From CADCWK01 sp964244115 (lineage in GTDB: Bacteria > Chloroflexota > Chloroflexia > Thermomicrobiales > UBA6265): 64,000 nucleotides of DNA. The position numbers were made by a program, and so were the translations under genes. How positions within the stretch are numbered: the stretch's first letter is position 1; each line of letters opens with the position of its first letter. The notes under the pieces are model-generated. The model saw nothing but the letters and a program-made list of their open reading frames with translations, was not told where the DNA came from and searched no databases. Where the stretch lies: the NCBI GenBank assembly GCA_964244115.1, contig CAXTHM010000009.1:1-64000 (forward strand). Reading direction: 5' to 3'. This document shows positions 1 through 8,489 of the stretch, in pieces.

Positions 1-289
1 CGAGCTCGATCGCCAGCTCGGTATCGTCCCTGGACTCCGCCACCGAGACGCCGGCCGAGATGCGGGCGTAGGGTGGCACGCCATAGTCCGCGCCGCTTCC
101 CCAGCGGATCAGCTCACGGTCGGAACCCGCCCGATGGCTTCGCGCCGTCGAAAGCAGGGAGACCGCTTCCAGGACCGAGCTCTTCCCCGAGCCGTTCGGG
201 CCGACGATCCGGATTCCCGACGCTGGCAGGGAGACATCCAGCCCGCGGTAGACGCGGAACTCTTCCAGGTGAAGATGACGAAGATGCAA
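1..289 (-). CDS. recF: DNA replication and repair protein RecF, N-terminal part (cut by window edge)
   Basis: RecF is an SMC-like ATPase that loads RecA at single-strand gaps. The minus-strand frame ending at the window edge reads LHLRHLHLEEFRVYRG and then GPNGSGKSSVLEAV, the RecF start and Walker A, followed by the typical stretch TARSHR and ELIRWG. Only about 96 codons are present. The probable start is the TTG at 289; no ATG or GTG lies nearby in frame. It follows dnaN on the same strand with a gap of about 60 bases, the usual dnaN-recF order. Identification is firm from the motifs; the start is uncertain. Confidence 0.85.
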   Translation of the reverse strand, partial: MHLRHLHLEEFRVYRGLDVSLPASGIRIVGPNGSGKSSVLEAVSLLSTARSHRAGSDRELIRWGSGADYGVPPYARISAGVSVAESRDDTELAIEL

Positions 290-347
290 GGGTGCGAGTG
301 GCCTTCCGGTGCGGGGATATGTCCGAGCAGCGCCGCGAATCCCCGCG

Positions 348-1502
348 TCAGCCGCTCGTCACCATCGGCATGATCACGTAGGTATAGGAGTCATCTGGCT
401 GGGCATCGGCATAGCGGACCATGCCAGCCTGGTTCGGCCCGTTCAGCCCGAGCATGATGTCGCCATGCCGGACGACAGCGAGGACGTCCGTCAGATAGCG
501 CGAGTTGAACGCGACCTGGTCCTTCACACCGGTGATCGCCGCGTCGACGAAGCTCTGGCTGTTGCCCCGCTCCGCCGCCGTCGCGCTGACCTCGATCGTG
601 CCCGGCATCAGTTCGTCCTCGCCGGGATTGACCTGGATCCGGACGACATCGTTGTTGTCCCGCGCGAAGTAGCTCGCCCGTCGGACCGCGTTGACGAACG
701 CCTCGCGTCCGACGTCGACCCGGGTCGCCGTCTCCTTCGGGACGATCTGCATGACGTCCGGGAACATGCCCTCGATCAGGCGGGACAGGAACTCGGTCTC
801 TCCGATCCGGGCCAGCAGCTGGTTCCGGCTCTGCGTGATGGCGAGCTGGACCGGCTCGGTGGAATCCCCGATCAACCGAGCCATCTCGCGCATCGCCCGG
901 GCCGGCACGATCGTCTCGATCCGCTCGGTCACCGGCTGGCTCAACTGCCCCTTCCGGATCGCCAGGCGGAACCCGTCGCACGTCGCGAGGGTGAGCTGGC
1001 TCTCCTCGAACCGGGTCAGGACACCGGCGAGCACGGGACGACTGTCGTCGGTCGCGGCCGCGAACTCGACGTGGGCGATCATGTCCCGAAGCTGCTGGGG
1101 GTCGACGCTCACGGTCGTTGCGTCCGTCTCACCATCGAGGGACGGGATCACCGGGAAATCCTCGGCGTCGATGCCGTTGATGCCGGCCTTGTCCCGGCCG
1201 CTGCGGACCATCAACACGGTCCGGTTCGGTTCGACCGTCAGCTCGACCGGAGCGTTCGGGAGGGTATTGACGAACTCCGACAGCAGCCGGGCGTCGACGG
1301 TGATCCGCCCCTCGTCTTCCACCGCGGCCGAGATCCAGGTCGTGATCCCGATCTCGAGGTTCGTTGCCGCGATCCGCAGCCGACCATCCTCGGTCGAGAG
1401 CAGGATGTTCGCCAGGACCGGCAGGGCCGTCTTCGATGCGACCGCTCGGGAAACCTGACTCAACGCCCGCTGCAACTGATCCTGCTGACAAGCGACCTTC
1501 AC
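348..1502 (-). CDS. dnaN: DNA polymerase III beta subunit (sliding clamp)
   Basis: The clamp encircles DNA and tethers the replicative polymerase and many repair enzymes. The 384-residue product starts VKVACQQDQLQRAL, the usual DnaN opening, and has the three-domain clamp length and the C-terminal ending TYVIMPM typical of the family. I chose the GTG at 1502 because GGGAGG lies about 8 bases upstream; the open frame extends further upstream but that stretch does not look like a clamp. recF follows downstream. dnaA, which commonly precedes dnaN, is not present upstream. Confidence 0.95.
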   Translation of the reverse strand: MKVACQQDQLQRALSQVSRAVASKTALPVLANILLSTEDGRLRIAATNLEIGITTWISAAVEDEGRITVDARLLSEFVNTLPNAPVELTVEPNRTVLMVRSGRDKAGINGIDAEDFPVIPSLDGETDATTVSVDPQQLRDMIAHVEFAAATDDSRPVLAGVLTRFEESQLTLATCDGFRLAIRKGQLSQPVTERIETIVPARAMREMARLIGDSTEPVQLAITQSRNQLLARIGETEFLSRLIEGMFPDVMQIVPKETATRVDVGREAFVNAVRRASYFARDNNDVVRIQVNPGEDELMPGTIEVSATAAERGNSQSFVDAAITGVKDQVAFNSRYLTDVLAVVRHGDIMLGLNGPNQAGMVRYADAQPDDSYTYVIMPMVTSG

Positions 1503-1569
1503 CCTTGACCCCTCCCGACCGGCGGCTACCGCCACCGCCAGACCGTCCGTACACCTCGAACGTCTCGGG

Positions 1570-1578
1570 AGTATAGCA
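1570..1578 (-). promoter_or_regulatory. Candidate extended -10 promoter element for dnaN
   Basis: On the minus strand the sequence reads TGCTATACT, an extended -10 box, about 70 bases upstream of the dnaN GTG. No convincing -35 hexamer is present 17 bases further up. The same TGCTATACT element recurs before the tRNA-Arg gene near 9.7 kb. Confidence 0.5.
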
Positions 1579-1744
1579 GCCCGCGACCCGATCCTCAGGT
1601 GTGGGCCACGATCGGGTATTACCGACCTCACCCCTTGGTGGGCCGGCGACCCGTCGATCGTGTCCACCGATCGACTGACCAGGGTCCTCGCACTTCTGCA
1701 CGGTGAGACGAACGAATGACGAGACTCGACCATCCGTTGCCTGC

Positions 1745-1773
1745 TTGACACGTTATCGCCATTTTCGTACAAT
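1745..1773 (+). promoter_or_regulatory. Strong sigma-70-type promoter of the Rad52-like gene
   Basis: TTGACA at 1745-1750 and TACAAT at 1768-1773 are separated by exactly 17 bases. This is the closest match to the vegetative consensus seen in the window. Transcription would start near 1780, inside the LexA-like palindrome that follows. Confidence 0.75.
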
Positions 1774-1774
1774 A

Positions 1775-1788
1775 CGAACACTTGTTCT
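1775..1788 (+). promoter_or_regulatory. LexA/DinR-type operator (SOS box) candidate
   Basis: CGAACACTTGTTCT contains GAAC-N4-GTTC, the core of the Gram-positive-type LexA box (CGAACRNRYGTTCG). It begins two bases after the -10 hexamer and covers the expected start of transcription, an ideal place for repression. One base of the central four deviates from the consensus. A still better box lies before ruvB. Confidence 0.6.
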
Positions 1789-1825
1789 TGTCCCTCGCAG
1801 AGGACACCTCTCGAAAGGTTGACCC

Positions 1826-2491
1826 ATGGCCGAGTCGCAGCTTCTCCCGCAGACCAACGACCGCGCCTTCGAGCCGGCCCGTCATCTGACCCGGATCAAT
1901 GGCGCCGAGTACCTCGAAGTCAAGTGGCGCCTGGTCTGGCTCCGCGAGACACATCCGGACGCGTCCGTCGTCACCGAGCTGCATCACGCCGATGAGCGCC
2001 AGGCGATCTTCAAGGCCACGGTTTCGATCCCCGGCGGCGGCTCCGCCACCGGCTGGGGCAGCGAGTCACCGGGCGACTTCCGCGACTTCCTCGAGAAGGC
2101 CGAAACCAAGGCACTCGGCCGTGCCCTCGCTGCGCTCGGCTTCGGCACCCAGTTCTGCCCGGACTACGACTTCGGCGCCGATCAGCAGCGCGTCGTCGAC
2201 TCCCCTGTCCGCTTCGGCGCCGGCGGGCGGAACACCCGTCAGCAGCCGGTCGATTTCAACTCGGGCCGGGGGGCGGCCGCGGGGCGGGATGAGGGGAATG
2301 GTCCGACGGCCCGTCAGCTCTCCTATCTGAAGAACATCGCCCGCGAGGCCGGACTCGACGACGCCCAGCTCGACGACGTGATCGCCAGTCAGGTCGGCGG
2401 GACGTTCGATACCCTGGACCGCCGGTCGATGTCGCAGGTGATCGAGCACGTCAAGGGGCTCGGATCGAACGTCACGAATCTCGCCTCCTGA
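1826..2491 (+). CDS. Rad52/DdrA-like single-strand annealing protein (putative)
   Basis: The 221-residue protein has a conserved N-terminal domain (about 18-115) with LEVKWRLVWLRETHP, then ATGWGSE and KAETKALGRALAALGFGTQF. This pattern occurs in Rad52-family and DdrA-like proteins that bind single-stranded DNA and promote annealing. A Gly/Arg/Asn-rich linker (about 125-150) precedes a C-terminal helical module (GPTARQLSYLKNIAREAGL, about 155-215) of the type often fused to phage and bacterial annealing or SSB-like proteins. Function is inferred from motifs recalled from the family, not from a search. ATG 1826 follows GAAAGG. A consensus promoter with a LexA-like box lies upstream, fitting a DNA-damage role. 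A small ORF follows 44 bases downstream. Confidence 0.6.
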   Translation: MAESQLLPQTNDRAFEPARHLTRINGAEYLEVKWRLVWLRETHPDASVVTELHHADERQAIFKATVSIPGGGSATGWGSESPGDFRDFLEKAETKALGRALAALGFGTQFCPDYDFGADQQRVVDSPVRFGAGGRNTRQQPVDFNSGRGAAAGRDEGNGPTARQLSYLKNIAREAGLDDAQLDDVIASQVGGTFDTLDRRSMSQVIEHVKGLGSNVTNLAS

Positions 2492-2535
2492 TCCAGCCGA
2501 CGGCCCGCTGCCCCGCAACACGAACGAGGAGTTTT

Positions 2536-2733
2536 ATGACGACTTCATATGACAGTGTCAAGCCATCGCAGTCCATCGAGACCCTCACCGCTCGGCTCGA
2601 CGATGGCTACAACCGGATCGAGGCGGCGCAGGCGGTCGGCCTCGACATCACTGCCTGGGAATCGTTCTGGATCGAGCTGCTCAAGCAATATCAGGCTGCG
2701 TGCGACGCCTTCGAACTGGCCAGAGCCGCCTGA
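2536..2733 (+). CDS. Small protein of unknown function downstream of the Rad52-like gene
   Basis: A 65-residue acidic, probably helical protein with no Cys and no membrane segment. I do not recognise a family. The ATG is preceded by GAGGAG with a short 4-base spacer. It lies 44 bases after the Rad52-like gene on the same strand and before a strong terminator, so the two probably share the SOS-type promoter. The segment with ARLDDGYNRIEAAQAVGLD could be a small helix-turn-helix-like or protein-interaction motif, but that is a guess. Confidence 0.6.
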   Translation: MTTSYDSVKPSQSIETLTARLDDGYNRIEAAQAVGLDITAWESFWIELLKQYQAACDAFELARAA

Positions 2734-2753
2734 CCACCCATCTCCCGGATACC

Positions 2754-2810
2754 GGACAGCATGAGATGGGGCCGACTGGATTGCCCAGTCGGCCCCGTCT
2801 CATGCTGTCC
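2754..2810. terminator. Bidirectional hairpin terminator
   Basis: A near-perfect inverted repeat with arms of about 26 bases (GGACAGCATGAGA paired with TCTCATGCTGTCC, then GGGGCCGACTGG paired with CCAGTCGGCCCC) around a four-base loop. It separates the Rad52-like operon from the convergent cyclophilin gene. No long T tract follows on either side. Confidence 0.75.
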
Positions 2811-2828
2811 TGATTCGTCCTGGCCCGT

Positions 2829-3368
2829 CTACTTCTCGTTGACCGTGACCGACTCGATCGTCACCGTCTCCGTCGGCTGGGAGTTCTCTCCACTCCGGCT
2901 GCGGGTGACCGGGGTGGAACCGATCGCGTCGACGACGGACATGCCGTCGGTGACCTGGCCGAAGATGCTGTAATTCTTCGGCAGCGATCGGCTCAGGTCA
3001 CCGAGGCAGACGAAGAACTGACTGCCGTTGGTGTTCGGGCCGGCGTTGGCCATGGCCAGCGTGCCCTTCTGGTAGCTGTGGTCGGACGTGAGCTCGTCGT
3101 TGAACCGATAGCCCGGCCCGCCCGAACCGGTCCCCGTCGGGTCGCCGCCCTGGAACATGAACCCGGCGATGATCCGGTGGAACACGGTCCCGTCATAGAA
3201 CCCCTCGCGCGCCAGGTTGACGAAGTTGTTGACGGTGTTCGGTGCGTCGGCGGCATAGAGGTCGGCGGAGATGCTGCCCTTGCTCGTCGTGATCGTGACG
3301 GAGTAGGTCTTGCTCGGATCGATGGTCATCGCGAATGGCTTGGACCACTGCTTCTGTCCCGCTGTCAT
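2829..3368 (-). CDS. Peptidyl-prolyl cis-trans isomerase, cyclophilin type (cytoplasmic)
   Basis: The protein catalyses cis-trans isomerisation of peptidyl-proline bonds. Its 179 residues hold a single cyclophilin domain with DAPNTVNNFVNLA, FYDGTVFHRIIAGFMFQGGD (catalytic Arg in FHR) and NGSQFF. There is no signal peptide or membrane segment. ATG 3368 has AGGAG five bases upstream; the longer open frame upstream overlaps the neighbouring gene and looks like noise. It lies 28 bases behind a membrane-anchored paralogue on the same strand. Confidence 0.9.
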   Translation of the reverse strand: MTAGQKQWSKPFAMTIDPSKTYSVTITTSKGSISADLYAADAPNTVNNFVNLAREGFYDGTVFHRIIAGFMFQGGDPTGTGSGGPGYRFNDELTSDHSYQKGTLAMANAGPNTNGSQFFVCLGDLSRSLPKNYSIFGQVTDGMSVVDAIGSTPVTRSRSGENSQPTETVTIESVTVNEK

Positions 3369-3396
3369 GGGTTCTCCTCGATATGGGTAGCGTCGG

Positions 3397-4470
3397 TCAG
3401 GCGGCAGGCGTTGCAATGGGCGTGCCGGGGGTCTGGAGCACGACCGGGGTCGCGGTATCCGGCGTCGCCCCGACAGGCGTCGCCCCGCTTCCGGCGACCG
3501 GGATGCCACCCTGGAAGATCGTAACCGACTCCAGGATGACCGGGCTGACCGGGCTCGAGATCGCCCCGTCGCTGCCCTGGACGCGCTCGACCGAGGCGAT
3601 CGCGTCGACCGTGTCCTGGCCAGCGATCACACGGGCGAAGTTGATGTACGTCGGGTTCGGACCGAACGTGCTCGTGTTATCGACCGTATTGATGAAGAAC
3701 TGGCTCCCGGAGCTGTCTGGCGCCGCGGTCCGGGCCATGGTCACCATCCCGACGGAATAGTCGCCGACGACCGGGCTGTCGGGGATCGAATACCCCGGAC
3801 CGCCCGTACCGGTCCCGGTGGGGTCGCCACCCTGGATGACGAAGTTATCGACGATCCGGTGGAACGGGGCACCGTCGTAATAGCCGGCACGGCTCAGGCA
3901 GACGAAATTGTTGACGGCCGTTTGGGATGCGCCAGGCAACAGCTGCCAGGTCATCGTGCCGTAGTTGGTCGTCAATTCGGCGGTGTAGATCTGGGCCGGG
4001 TCGATCACCGTCGCCGGCGCGGATGTCCACTGGAGCGGCTGCTTGCCGTCGGTCGTCCGCTGCCCCTCCGTCCAGCAACCGCTCGCGACATCGCCGTCGT
4101 TCGCCAGCGCGACACCAGGTGCGGTCGGCACAGCGCCGAAGAGATCTCCGGTCGGGGCGACGGTTGGCGCAGCCGCAAGGGCAGCCGTGGCGGTAAGATC
4201 GGCGGCGGCGAGTTCCGTCCCGTCGTCGTCATCCCCGGATCGAACGGCGAAGAAGATCGCGGCGGCCGCGACGACGAGCACCGCCAGACCGCCGATCAGC
4301 CAGGCGACGGGAAGCCCAGGGGACCGCCGCGCCTGTCGTCCTCGCGCCATCCCGGAGGGCCGGTTGGGCGGGCGACCACCGGTCGATCCACCTCGCCGCT
4401 GCGTCCCGGCCGCTCCCTGCTGCTCCGCCGCGGCTCGCCATTTCTCCACGCGCTTGGTCTTCTTGGCCAA
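3397..4470 (-). CDS. Membrane-anchored cyclophilin-type peptidyl-prolyl isomerase
   Basis: About 357 residues: a basic, Arg/Gly-rich cytoplasmic start (1-50), one transmembrane helix ([18 protein letters not shown], about 54-75), an Ala/Thr/Pro-rich linker, and an extracytoplasmic cyclophilin domain (about 150-325) with [20 protein letters not shown] and GSQFF. A low-complexity TP-rich tail closes the protein. It probably assists folding of exported proteins. The start is taken as TTG 4470 because GGAGG lies five bases upstream; an in-frame ATG at 4515 has no ribosome-binding site. It follows queA by about 57 bases. Confidence 0.85.
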   Translation of the reverse strand: MAKKTKRVEKWRAAAEQQGAAGTQRRGGSTGGRPPNRPSGMARGRQARRSPGLPVAWLIGGLAVLVVAAAAIFFAVRSGDDDDGTELAAADLTATAALAAAPTVAPTGDLFGAVPTAPGVALANDGDVASGCWTEGQRTTDGKQPLQWTSAPATVIDPAQIYTAELTTNYGTMTWQLLPGASQTAVNNFVCLSRAGYYDGAPFHRIVDNFVIQGGDPTGTGTGGPGYSIPDSPVVGDYSVGMVTMARTAAPDSSGSQFFINTVDNTSTFGPNPTYINFARVIAGQDTVDAIASVERVQGSDGAISSPVSPVILESVTIFQGGIPVAGSGATPVGATPDTATPVVLQTPGTPIATPAA

Positions 4471-4527
4471 CGAATCCTCCAACTCACCTTGTGAACACGA
4501 GCCCGCGGGCTCCACGGGACGGGACGA

Positions 4528-5607
4528 TCAGACGATCAGCATCGCGTCGCCGAACGAGAAGAACCGGTAACGCGCATCGATCGCCGCAGTGTATGCCGCC
4601 AGGATATGGTTCCGTCCACCCAGCGCGCTGACCAGCAGCATCAGCGTCGACTTCGGCAGGTGGAAGTTGGTCAGCAGCCCATTGACGAGCACCCAGCGGT
4701 GGCCGGGAACGATGAAGATGTCGGTGTCGATCGTCAGACCGGCCGGGCGGTCATCGTCCCACTGCCGCCCGAGCGTCTCGAGCACTCGCGCGGCCGTCGT
4801 CCCGACCGCGATCACCCGGCCACCGTCCCGCCGCGTCTCCGCGATCCGCCGAGCGGTCTCGTCGGAGACGGTACACCACTCGGTGTGGATCCGGTGCTCG
4901 CTGACCCGTTCCGTCTGCATCGGCCGGAACGTATCCAATCCGACATGCAGCGTGACTTCGGACCAGCCGATCCCACGATCCTTCAGTCTCGCTCTGAGGT
5001 CGTCGGTGAAGTGCAGGCCCGCGGTCGGCGCCGCGGCGGACCCGTCGACCGAGGAATAGGTCGTCTGGTAACGCTCCTGCCCCCCGAGTCGCTCCCGGAT
5101 GTAGGGCGGCAGTGGCATCTCTCCGTAGCGGTCCAGCTGGCTCGCCAGGTCGGGCGGTATCTCGACGATGAGCTGCCCGTCGCCTTCCCCGGCCTCCACC
5201 GTGATCGTTCGGCCGCTCCGGTTGCCCGCGGCGTCGAGGATCTCGATGCGCTCGTCCGGATGGAGTCGACGGGCCGGGCGAGCCAGGGTCCGCCAGCGGT
5301 GATCGCCGAGGTTTCGGAGGAGCAGCAACTCCACCCGCCCACCCGTCTCGCTCCGAACACCGTGGAGACGCGCGGGAAGCACCCGGCTGTTGTTCGCGAC
5401 GAGCAGATCTCCGGGCCGCAGGATCGCGGGGAGATCCCGGATCATCGCGTGGTCTATCGCCCCACTCACCCGATCGAGCCGCAGCAGGCGCGACGCGTCC
5501 CGTGGTTCGATCGGCGTCTGGGCGATCAATTCCGGTGGGAGGTCGAAGTCGAAGTCGGACGCCAGGAGGTCGGACTGGGCCGGGTTCGGAGCGAGCGGAT
5601 CACTCAT
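4528..5607 (-). CDS. queA: S-adenosylmethionine:tRNA ribosyltransferase-isomerase
   Basis: QueA transfers the ribosyl moiety of SAM to preQ1 in the tRNA wobble position to make epoxyqueuosine. The 359-residue product has the family landmarks [16 protein letters not shown] near the start, [24 protein letters not shown], and the C-terminal [21 protein letters not shown]. The ATG overlaps the ruvB stop in an ATGA arrangement, indicating translational coupling. ruvB-queA adjacency is common in bacteria. Confidence 0.95.
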   Translation of the reverse strand: MSDPLAPNPAQSDLLASDFDFDLPPELIAQTPIEPRDASRLLRLDRVSGAIDHAMIRDLPAILRPGDLLVANNSRVLPARLHGVRSETGGRVELLLLRNLGDHRWRTLARPARRLHPDERIEILDAAGNRSGRTITVEAGEGDGQLIVEIPPDLASQLDRYGEMPLPPYIRERLGGQERYQTTYSSVDGSAAAPTAGLHFTDDLRARLKDRGIGWSEVTLHVGLDTFRPMQTERVSEHRIHTEWCTVSDETARRIAETRRDGGRVIAVGTTAARVLETLGRQWDDDRPAGLTIDTDIFIVPGHRWVLVNGLLTNFHLPKSTLMLLVSALGGRNHILAAYTAAIDARYRFFSFGDAMLIV

Positions 5608-6824
5608 CCGTTGATGTCGCGGGAGCGCAACTCGTCGAACAGCTCATTGTCCTCGCGGGCATCGGCATCCAGCTCGACCGGGCGGCTCCCGAACCCGAGC
5701 TGGTGCGCGATCGGCGAGGTCGACGCTCCGGCGCCCTCGACGAGACCATACGGCCCCGACCGGAAGACCGGCTCGAGCCCGAGATGCTCGTAGGCCCGCC
5801 GGGTGGCGATCCGCCCTCGCGGGGTGCGCTGGAGGAAGCCGAGCTGAAGCAGGTAAGGCTCGTAGACGTCCATGATCGTGTCGGACTCTTCGGCCGTTGC
5901 CGCCGCCAGCGTGTCGATCCCGACCGGCCCGCCATCGAACAGCTCGACGATCGCCCGGATGATCCGGCGGTCGATATCGTCCAGCCCGAGGTCGTCGACC
6001 TCCAGCATCGCCAGGGCGTGGTCCGCCATCTCCGGCGTAATCGAGCCGGTCCCGTGGACTTGCGCGTAGTCCCGCACCCGCCGCAGGAGCCGGTTGGCGA
6101 TCCGGGGCGTGCCGCGGGACCGGCGACCGATCGCCTCCGCTCCGGCCTCGTCGATCGGGACGTTCAGGATCTCGGCCGATCGGGTGATAATCTTGATCAT
6201 CGCCGGCAGGTCGTAGAACTCCAGCCGCAGCACCGTCCCGAACCGGTCGCGCAGCGGCCCCGTCAGCAGCGCCAGCCGGGTCGTCGCGCCGGCGAGGGTG
6301 AACCGGGGCAGGTTGATGCGCATCGAGCGGGCCGCCGGACCCTTGCCGAGGATGATGTCGACGGCGTAGTCCTCCATCGCCGGGTACAGCACCTCCTCAA
6401 CGATCCGGCTGAGTCGATGGATCTCGTCGATGAACAGCACGGAACCGGCCTGGAGGTTGGTCAGGATCGAGACGAGATCGCCCTGCCGCTCGATCGCCGG
6501 ACCAGACGTGATCCGGAGATTGACGCCCATCTCCCCGGCCAGGATGCCGGCCAGCGTCGTCTTGCCCAGGCCGGGCGGCCCGTGGAACAGGACGTGGTCA
6601 AGCGGCTCGCCTCGCGCCTGGGCCGCCTTGATGAAGACGCTCAAGCTGGCCTTGACCCGGTCCTGTCCGATGTACTCGGACAACTGGAGGGGGCGGAGGC
6701 TCGTTTCCGACCGGACATCCTCCGGCTTCGAGGCCGGCGTCACCACCCGATCCTCGATCTCCCGCTCGGCCGGGGCCGGGTTGTCCTTTCGCCACTTGGT
6801 GGTCTTGGGTGCGCGCTCGCTCAT
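5604..6824 (-). CDS. ruvB: Holliday junction branch-migration helicase RuvB
   Basis: The AAA+ motor of RuvAB drives branch migration of Holliday junctions. It shows [12 protein letters not shown], Walker [10 protein letters not shown], Walker B DEIH, sensor GATTR, the Arg finger region GPLRDRFG, and the C-terminal winged helix ending near [17 protein letters not shown]. At 406 residues it is longer than the usual 330-350: about 20 extra residues at the N terminus and about 50 after the winged helix. ATG 6824 lies seven bases after a TATACT box, so the message may be leaderless. ruvA and ruvC are not nearby. Confidence 0.95.
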   Translation of the reverse strand: MSERAPKTTKWRKDNPAPAEREIEDRVVTPASKPEDVRSETSLRPLQLSEYIGQDRVKASLSVFIKAAQARGEPLDHVLFHGPPGLGKTTLAGILAGEMGVNLRITSGPAIERQGDLVSILTNLQAGSVLFIDEIHRLSRIVEEVLYPAMEDYAVDIILGKGPAARSMRINLPRFTLAGATTRLALLTGPLRDRFGTVLRLEFYDLPAMIKIITRSAEILNVPIDEAGAEAIGRRSRGTPRIANRLLRRVRDYAQVHGTGSITPEMADHALAMLEVDDLGLDDIDRRIIRAIVELFDGGPVGIDTLAAATAEESDTIMDVYEPYLLQLGFLQRTPRGRIATRRAYEHLGLEPVFRSGPYGLVEGAGASTSPIAHQLGFGSRPVELDADAREDNELFDELRSRDING

Positions 6825-6831
6825 AGGGAGA

Positions 6832-6870
6832 AGTATACCAGCGACCGGCCCGAAGTCGAACAGGTGTTCG
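6832..6870 (-). promoter_or_regulatory. ruvB promoter with LexA box
   Basis: On the minus strand TTCGAC (6860-6855) and TATACT (6837-6832) are 17 bases apart. CGAACAGGTGTTCG at 6857-6870 is a complete match to the Gram-positive LexA consensus CGAACRNRYGTTCG and overlaps the -35 hexamer. The start of transcription would fall at or next to the ruvB ATG at 6824, and no ribosome-binding site is visible, suggesting leaderless translation. Confidence 0.75.
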
Positions 6871-6899
6871 TATCAGGTCGGACAGCCGTGCCCTCGGCA

Positions 6900-7103
6900 T
6901 CAGATCGCTCGGTCGATTGGCCGAACGACCATATCCGGCTTGCCGTCGACGACGGGATAGACCCGGCCGCAGATGGCGCAGACCAGCGTCCGTTCGATGT
7001 CGTCGAGATCGCCGTGATCCAGCGGACAGACAAGGAGCTGCCGCAGAGTGGGATCGATGGGCGATCCGGAATCAGGGTTCGATGTCTGCTCGGCCCGTTC
7101 CAT
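6900..7103 (-). CDS. UPF0434/Trm112-like small zinc-binding protein
   Basis: A 67-residue protein with LLVCPLDHGDL and then LVCAICGRVYPVVDGKPDM, the pattern of the Trm112/UPF0434 family, which are small partners of methyltransferases or folding factors. Two C-x2-C-like elements (CPLD, CAIC) may bind zinc, though the first pair lacks its second Cys. AGGAGAG precedes the ATG by about seven bases. It is separated from ruvB by the ruvB promoter. Confidence 0.75.
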   Translation of the reverse strand: MERAEQTSNPDSGSPIDPTLRQLLVCPLDHGDLDDIERTLVCAICGRVYPVVDGKPDMVVRPIDRAI

Positions 7104-7165
7104 TCCGGTTCTCTCCTAATTCGGGTCGGAGCCGCACGATCGCGGTGGTCCACCGGCGACCCCGG

Positions 7166-7927
7166 TCAGGGAGCCGCGATCGGCGTCGAGGAGATCGGGA
7201 CACCCGGCGTTGCCGCCGGCGCCGCGGCGCCGAGGAGCGTCAGACGATCGCGGGCTGTCGTCGCGAGCGCGCTATCGGGACCGACGGTGAGCACCTGCTG
7301 GAACTGGGCGATGGCCTCGACGGTCCTGGGTTCCGGCTCCCAGAACTGGTAGAGGTCGCCCAGGTAGAAGATTGCCGGGATGTTGCCCGGGTCGATCGTC
7401 AGCACCCGCTGATACTGGAACTCGCTGTCCGCCTGGCGTCCGGCCTGAGTCAGCATGTCGGCGAAGTTCAGCCGGATGTCGACGTCGCCGGGATCGATCT
7501 GGAGCGCCTGCTCGTACCACTGCACCGCCTCAGTGGAGTTGCCGCCGAGCTGGAGGTACTGGGCCAGCAGGGCCGTCGCCGACGCGTCGTTCGGGTTGGC
7601 CGCAACCGTCGCGCGCTGGTCCGCGATCAGAGACGCCTGCTGATCGTTGAAAGCCTGCGGGTCGTCCTCCTGCTGGGTCCCCTGCCGACTGTTGATGTCG
7701 AGGAAGATCGTCCCCAGCGTCGAACCGACCAGCGACAGGACGACCAGGATCGCGATCGATGCGAAGACCCACTGTCCCCGTGTCGGCCGGCTGGACGATC
7801 GTCTCCGGATCACCGGTCGGCTGCTCGTCGGGGTGGCACCACCGAACCGGCGGAGGAATCGAGGCCGAGGGGAAGGCGGCCCATCAGGACCATCGCCGGA
7901 GGGGCGTCTGGAGTCGCGTGGGTTCAA
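7166..7927 (-). CDS. Membrane-anchored TPR protein
   Basis: About 253 residues. A basic, Pro/Arg-rich start is followed by one transmembrane helix (WVFASIAILVVLSLVGSTLG, about 56-75) and an extracytoplasmic region with at least three tetratricopeptide-like repeats (for example LLAQYLQLGGNSTEAVQWYEQALQIDP and the following repeats, about 110-220). The tail is rich in Ala, Thr and Pro. Such proteins usually scaffold complexes; the partner is unknown. The start is taken as TTG 7927 because AGGAGG lies six bases upstream; the open frame continues further up without a ribosome-binding site. Confidence 0.7.
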   Translation of the reverse strand: MNPRDSRRPSGDGPDGPPSPRPRFLRRFGGATPTSSRPVIRRRSSSRPTRGQWVFASIAILVVLSLVGSTLGTIFLDINSRQGTQQEDDPQAFNDQQASLIADQRATVAANPNDASATALLAQYLQLGGNSTEAVQWYEQALQIDPGDVDIRLNFADMLTQAGRQADSEFQYQRVLTIDPGNIPAIFYLGDLYQFWEPEPRTVEAIAQFQQVLTVGPDSALATTARDRLTLLGAAAPAATPGVPISSTPIAAP

Positions 7928-8241
7928 CCGGATCCTCCTGGACTCAGAGTGATGGCACTGGCCCGCATCGACCTCGCCGCCGGCGATGCCGCGACACCGT
8001 GTCCCGACGCGCCGAGGTCCCGCCTCCGCTGCCCGACGTCGTGCTGCAAGGGAGGCGGGAGGAGCTACCTGATTTCCAAGACGATACCACTCCGCCCGGT
8101 GCCAGACGGTTGCCGACCAGATCACGTCGGACCGTCACGGGCGGCGGCTCAGCCAGGTCGGTCCCCATGCCGGCGTGGACGAGCGCGTCGTTGCAGGCCG
8201 GGATAATCACATGCTAGGATACGCCGGTGCTGTTCGGACCC

Positions 8242-8317
8242 GCCGACCTAGCTCAGTTGGTAGAGCAGCTGTTTCGTAAACAGCAGGTCGCCGGTTCGAG
8301 TCCGGCGGTCGGCTCCA
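8242..8317 (+). tRNA. tRNA-Thr (anticodon CGT)
   Basis: Cloverleaf with acceptor GCCGACC paired to GGTCGGC, anticodon arm CTGTT-TCGTAAA-CAG with CGT, T arm with GGTTCGAGTCC, and an encoded CCA end. It reads ACG. Confidence 0.93.
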
Positions 8318-8364
8318 CAGCACGGACATTGACAATCCAGTGACCCGGTCCCGCGCAGTGATGC

Positions 8365-8448
8365 GCCGAAGTGGCGGAACGGCAGACGCGCTACGTTCAG
8401 GTCGTAGTGGGGAGACCCGTGGGAGTTCGAATCTCCCCTTCGGCACCA
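8365..8448 (+). tRNA. tRNA-Leu (anticodon CAG)
   Basis: Type II tRNA with long variable arm. Acceptor GCCGAAG pairs with CTTCGGC, anticodon stem CTACG/CGTAG encloses TTCAGGT, and CCA is encoded. It reads CTG. Confidence 0.93.
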
Positions 8449-8489
8449 CAGGACACGCGGGATCGGGAAACCGGATTGCCAGCAACGGC

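Noticed and set aside
1503..1825. Possible replication origin next to dnaN
   Set aside because: No dnaA gene and no cluster of TTATCCACA-like boxes; the region is explained by two divergent promoters and a LexA-like site.
5502..7352. A 616-codon open frame antisense to ruvB
   Set aside because: It crosses two promoters and the UPF0434 gene, and its translation is Arg/Asp/Gly-rich without motifs.
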